In this document: positions 5,264-8,291 of the stretch, in pieces
Numbering within the stretch: position 1 is the stretch's first letter
How the letters are laid out: every line of letters starts with the position of its first letter
NCBI GenBank assembly: GCA_023251415.1
Contig: JAHEYX010000124.1
Coordinates: forward strand, 1 to 8,291
Reading direction: 5' to 3'
Origin: Chitinophagales bacterium
GTDB taxonomy: Bacteria; Bacteroidota; Bacteroidia; Chitinophagales; CAIODY01
Length of the DNA stretch: 8,291 bases
Notes under the pieces: model-generated
Databases searched by the model: none
The model's input: the letters and a program-made list of their open reading frames with translations, nothing else
What the model was told of the DNA's origin: nothing
Program-made: the position numbers and the translations under genes

Positions 5264-7219
5264 TCAGGTATCAATACGGGCATATTTTGCATGACTTTCG
5301 ATGAATTCACGACGAGGTGGAACTTCATCGCCCATCAACATACTGAATATACGATCAGCTTCAGCAGCACTTTCAATAGTTACTTGGCGTAAGGTGCGTG
5401 TTTCAGGATTCATGGTAGTTTCCCATAATTGTTCGGCATTCATTTCTCCCAAACCTTTATATCGTTGAATGGTAACTGAATCTTCGCGACCATTAGCTAA
5501 TTTATCTACGGCAGCTTTACGATCGGTATCTGCCCAAGCATAAATCTGCTCTTTTCCTTTCTTAACTAAATAGAGTGGAGGAGTAGCGATATATACATAA
5601 CCTGATTCGATTAATTCTTTCATGTAACGGAAGAAGAAAGTCAAAATCAAGGTAGTAATGTGGCTTCCATCCACATCGGCATCGGTCATGATTACGATTT
5701 TATGGTAGCGTAATTTTTCGATATTTAATGCCTTGTTATCTTCAAGCGTACCAATGCTTACCCCTAAAGCGGTGAACATGTTTTTAATCTCCTCATTATC
5801 GTAGATTTTATGTTCCATAGCTTTCTCTACGTTTAATATTTTACCACGTAAAGGCAGGATGGCTTGGTATTTACGATTACGGCCTTGTTTAGCTGTTCCA
5901 CCGGCCGAATCTCCTTCGACAAGGAATATTTCAGAAACGGCTGGATCGGTATCTTGGCAATCGGCTAGTTTTCCGGGTAATCCACTTCCGATAACGCTTT
6001 TACGTTGCACCATTTCACGAGCTTTACGAGCCGCATGACGCGCTGTAGCCGCTAAAACAATTTTTTGAACGATGATTTTAGCTTCTTTCGGATGCTCTTC
6101 CAAATAGTTGTTCAACATTTCACCTACGCATTGATCAACCACACCGGTTACTTCGTTGTTACCTAATTTGGTTTTGGTTTGTCCTTCAAATTGAGGTTCC
6201 GGAACTTTAACGGAAATTACGGTTGATAATCCTTCACGAAAGTCATCGCCGGTAATTTCTAAGTTTACTTTCTCCAGCAATTTATTTTTATCGGCATAAG
6301 CTTTAAACGAGCGAGTTAAAGCACGACGCATACCGGCAACGTGCGTTCCGCCTTCAATGGTATTGATGTTGTTGACATAACTGCAAATGTTCTCGTTATA
6401 AGAATCATTGTATTGCATAGCTATTTCTACCGAAATATTGTCTTTGGTCATTTCGGCATAAATCGGATCCGGAATTAAAGGGATACGGCTGGCATCCACA
6501 AAACGAACGAATTCAACCAAACCACCTTGACTGAAGAAGGTTTCAGAATGTACTTCACCGTTTTCATCTTTATTACGTTCGTCGCGCAAAGTGATACTTA
6601 CACCACGGTTCAAAAACGATAATTCGCGCATACGCGTTTGCAAGGTTTCATACTTGTATTCAGAAACGATGAAAATGGTAGTATCGGGTTGGAACCAAAC
6701 TGTAGTACCGGTAGTTTCGGTAGTCCCGATTTCACGTACTGCATATTTTGGTTTTCCTTCATTGTATTCTTGTTCGTAAATAACACCGTTACGACGTACC
6801 GTTACTTTTAAATGAGAGGATAATGCATTTACACAACTTACCCCAACACCGTGTAAACCACCGGAAACTTTATAGGTATCCTTATCAAATTTACCACCGG
6901 CATGTAAAACCGTCATTACCACCTCAAGGGCCGAACGGTTTTCTTTTTTATGCAAATCGGTTGGAATACCACGACCATCATCTGAAACTGAGATGGAATT
7001 GCCTTCGTGAATGGTAACTATGATGTTTTTACAATGTCCGGCTAAAGCTTCGTCGATAGAGTTATCCACTACTTCATAAACCAAGTGGTGTAAACCTTTG
7101 GTTCCGATATCGCCAATATACATGGCGGGTCTTTTTCTAACGGCTTCCAAGCCCTCTAATACCTGAATGTTATCGGCATTGTACTCCGCCGATTTCTTAA
7201 ATTCCTGTGAATCTGACAT
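5264..7219 (-). CDS. gyrB: DNA gyrase subunit B
   Basis: This is a complete 651-residue ATPase subunit of the type II topoisomerase that introduces negative supercoils; it works as an A2B2 complex with GyrA. The GHKL ATPase domain (about 15-225) has E49 and N53 in YEVVDNSIDEA, DDGRGIP (80-86), LHAGGKF (105-111), and GGLHGVGVSCVNALS (120-134). The transducer domain follows (about 230-400) and includes the Q347-T-K349 switch. The Toprim domain has EGDSAGG (435-441), PLRGKILNVEKA (456-467, the quinolone-related region), and D513, D515 and D517 in MTDADVDG. The C-terminal tail has RYKGLGEMNAEQLWETTMNP (586-605). Length and lack of the long insertion of proteobacterial GyrB fit this phylum. The tail and the core sequence favour GyrB over ParE. 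No resistance change is asserted. The gene ends at its own terminator and is preceded by a 219-base structured spacer. Confidence 0.97.
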   Translation of the reverse strand: MSDSQEFKKSAEYNADNIQVLEGLEAVRKRPAMYIGDIGTKGLHHLVYEVVDNSIDEALAGHCKNIIVTIHEGNSISVSDDGRGIPTDLHKKENRSALEVVMTVLHAGGKFDKDTYKVSGGLHGVGVSCVNALSSHLKVTVRRNGVIYEQEYNEGKPKYAVREIGTTETTGTTVWFQPDTTIFIVSEYKYETLQTRMRELSFLNRGVSITLRDERNKDENGEVHSETFFSQGGLVEFVRFVDASRIPLIPDPIYAEMTKDNISVEIAMQYNDSYNENICSYVNNINTIEGGTHVAGMRRALTRSFKAYADKNKLLEKVNLEITGDDFREGLSTVISVKVPEPQFEGQTKTKLGNNEVTGVVDQCVGEMLNNYLEEHPKEAKIIVQKIVLAATARHAARKAREMVQRKSVIGSGLPGKLADCQDTDPAVSEIFLVEGDSAGGTAKQGRNRKYQAILPLRGKILNVEKAMEHKIYDNEEIKNMFTALGVSIGTLEDNKALNIEKLRYHKIVIMTDADVDGSHITTLILTFFFRYMKELIESGYVYIATPPLYLVKKGKEQIYAWADTDRKAAVDKLANGREDSVTIQRYKGLGEMNAEQLWETTMNPETRTLRQVTIESAAEADRIFSMLMGDEVPPRREFIESHAKYARIDT

Positions 7220-7246
7220 GTGTTCTTTTTAAATTAAAAAATGAAA

Positions 7247-7306
7247 TTCCGATTTTCTTCGGATAGATTTCCGAAAGCCTTTATTTAACAAGTATTTCAA
7301 GGCTTT
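7247..7306 (-). other. Structured leader of gyrB with overlapping hairpins
   Basis: Three inverted repeats overlap here: TCCGA 7248-7252 with TCGGA 7259-7263; TTCGGA 7258-7263 with TCCGAA 7270-7275; and AAAGCCTT 7274-7281 with AAGGCTTT 7299-7306. The first two share an arm and cannot form together. No T-run follows on the minus strand, so they are not terminators. They lie 28 to 87 bases before the gyrB start and would be part of its mRNA leader if transcription starts upstream. Function unknown. Confidence 0.45.
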
Positions 7307-7318
7307 TGCTCGGGGGCA

Positions 7319-7326
7319 TAAAGATA
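7319..7326 (-). promoter_or_regulatory. Possible gyrB -7 promoter element
   Basis: On the minus strand the bases read TATCTTTA, seven of eight matches to TAnnTTTG. No TTG lies at the proper upstream spacing. Transcription from here would start around 7311-7315 and include the hairpins at 7247-7306 in the leader. This is weak evidence. Confidence 0.25.
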
Positions 7327-7368
7327 TAAATTATCAGGACTAATCGGAAAGATTTTGAGGCCTTTTTT

Positions 7369-7384
7369 ATACACAGTTGTGTAT
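7369..7384. repeat. Perfect 7-2-7 inverted repeat, possible operator
   Basis: ATACACA-GT-TGTGTAT is a perfect palindrome with a two-base centre, lying 55 bases after the YwaF-type gene and 150 bases before gyrB. With six T on its left side and none on its right, it does not look like a terminator for the minus-strand gene that ends at 7439. Size and symmetry fit a dimeric regulator's binding site. Confidence 0.4.
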
Positions 7385-7438
7385 TAATTCTTATTAATAA
7401 TTAAAGTAGGAAATAGCCTAATTAAATCCGGGTAAAAT

Positions 7439-8158
7439 TTAAGCTGATTTAGTACTGTTGCGTCTTTTAGCTTTATGATCTTGCCACCAAAACGGCGCAT
7501 AAATCAACAGGAAATGAACGATAGCAGCCAGCTCAAAAACGGCAATGTACCAAGGCCAATCGCCCATTACCAGTGGATTGTCGGCAATAGGTTTGTGACA
7601 CAAGTACATGTAATTGGAATTCAAAGCCCAATTGATACTTCCAATAACCAGGGCTAATACTTGGGTTAGCAAGAAAATCTTCCACCAAGAATGCACTCCG
7701 GGACGCATGCCTAAAACCATCGTTAAATAAAGAGCCGATAAAATAATTCCACCATGCGATAAGAAATAATCGGCATATAAGTAACCTTCACCGCCCTGTG
7801 TTAATTCCGGTGTAAGTAAGGAATGAAAAGCTCCGGGAATACCCCAAAAATAAAGGCATTCATAAGCTAATTGATGCCGCTTTAATAATACTATACCCGA
7901 TAATATGGCTGAAATACCGCATAAATGTAAAGGTAAAGAGCTTTGTATGGTCCATTTATTAACCCAAAACAAATACAAATGCCCCGATAAAGCTACGCCC
8001 AATAAGGTCCAACCGGTAATGCGTCCGAGTCGTTCTTTTTGATCAATACTTAATTTGCGACCGATTATTATTCCAATTACAATTAATAAAATGGTTAAGC
8101 CGGAACTTAAAAACCATTCCTTCGAAAATAGCGCTATTGTATAATGATGAGGACCCAT
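7439..8158 (-). CDS. YwaF/TMEM164-type integral membrane protein (TIGR02206-like)
   Basis: This is a 239-residue polytopic membrane protein with about seven hydrophobic helices (around 15-33, 46-66, 76-92, 98-116, 134-151, 158-178 and 201-222) and a basic cytoplasmic tail (HKAKRRNSTKS). It resembles the YwaF/TIGR02206 family, related to eukaryotic TMEM164. Family-like pieces are SLPLHLCGISA (74-84), WGIPGAFHSLLTPEL (105-119), a histidine in FLSHGG (132-137), and NWALNSNYMYLCHKP (176-190). The bacterial role is not established. Eukaryotic TMEM164 has been reported as a cysteine-dependent phospholipid acyltransferase, and C80 and H135 here could correspond to its key residues. The start is fixed by the one-base overlap of its ATG with the stop codon of the upstream gene (TAATG), which implies translational coupling. 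No terminator is seen after it. Confidence 0.82.
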   Translation of the reverse strand: MGPHHYTIALFSKEWFLSSGLTILLIVIGIIIGRKLSIDQKERLGRITGWTLLGVALSGHLYLFWVNKWTIQSSLPLHLCGISAILSGIVLLKRHQLAYECLYFWGIPGAFHSLLTPELTQGGEGYLYADYFLSHGGIILSALYLTMVLGMRPGVHSWWKIFLLTQVLALVIGSINWALNSNYMYLCHKPIADNPLVMGDWPWYIAVFELAAIVHFLLIYAPFWWQDHKAKRRNSTKSA

Positions 8159-8291
8159 TACTGCTTTAAGTGGTATGTTAATTCTACCAAAAAGCGATTA
8201 TCGAATGCATCTAATCCTTCGGCCGCTTCTTCTGAGAGTTTAATAATACAACGTTGATTGCCTAATAAATCAGGAATTTTCCCAATTACTT
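8158..8291 (-). CDS. C-terminal end of an unidentified protein
   Basis: On the minus strand one frame is open from the window edge (first full codon at 8289-8287) to a TAA at 8160-8158. It encodes 43 residues, beginning VIGKIPDLLGNQRCIIKLSE and ending VELTYHLKQ. The other two minus frames stop early. Its stop codon shares one base with the ATG of the YwaF-type gene, strong support that it is real and in the same operon. I do not recognise the family; the fragment is mostly helical with mixed charges and has no membrane segment. Confidence 0.7.
   Translation of the reverse strand, partial: VIGKIPDLLGNQRCIIKLSEEAAEGLDAFDNRFLVELTYHLKQ

Noticed and set aside
5264..7219. ParE (topoisomerase IV subunit) instead of GyrB
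   Set aside because: The Toprim and C-terminal motifs (GRNRKYQAILPLRGKILNVEKA, RYKGLGEMNAEQLWETTMNP) fit GyrB better, and the length is typical of GyrB in this phylum.
7247..7306. Terminator for the YwaF-type gene
   Set aside because: No T-run follows any of the stems on the minus strand, and the repeats lie close to the gyrB start rather than to the end of the YwaF-type gene.

Overview
The window looks like chromosomal DNA of a member of the Bacteroidota. The evidence is a type IX secretion (T9SS) C-terminal sorting domain, a promoter of the TTG-N19-TAnnTTTG type used in this phylum, starts without clear Shine-Dalgarno sites, AT-rich spacers, and a compact GyrB without the insertion found in proteobacterial gyrases. 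I cannot name the genus. No mobile element, CRISPR array, tRNA or rRNA was found.

Layout, left to right. Bases 1-1545 (+ strand) hold the C-terminal end of a di-heme (DUF1111/DHOR) cytochrome-type oxidoreductase, followed 6 bases later by an outer-membrane porin-like beta-barrel. Bases 1546-1950 are non-coding but rich in signals. They hold a consensus promoter (1637-1666), a complete cobalamin (vitamin B12) riboswitch aptamer (about 1669-1829), and a structured leader that can pair with the bases just before the next start codon. The riboswitch leads into 1951-3255, a secreted beta-propeller protein of the DUF5074/YncE-like type with a T9SS sorting domain, closed by a strong intrinsic terminator (3279-3315). 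After a 263-base AT-rich spacer comes a NarL/LuxR-type response regulator (3582-4262).

The rest is on the minus strand. From right to left it reads: a C-terminal gene fragment (8158-8291) overlapping by one base a seven-helix YwaF/TMEM164-type membrane protein (7439-8158); a 219-base spacer with several inverted repeats; gyrB (5264-7219) with its own terminator (5212-5243); and a stand-alone ABC transporter ATPase (4264-5187). The ATPase ends one base from the end of the response regulator gene.

The most notable unit is 1637-3315, a self-contained B12-responsive transcription unit encoding one surface-targeted propeller. The B12-binding propeller BtuG of gut Bacteroides is a lipoprotein. The protein here has no lipobox and should instead reach the surface through T9SS, so it is a candidate BtuG analogue with a different anchoring route. 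This is inferred from the riboswitch and fold type and has not been shown experimentally.
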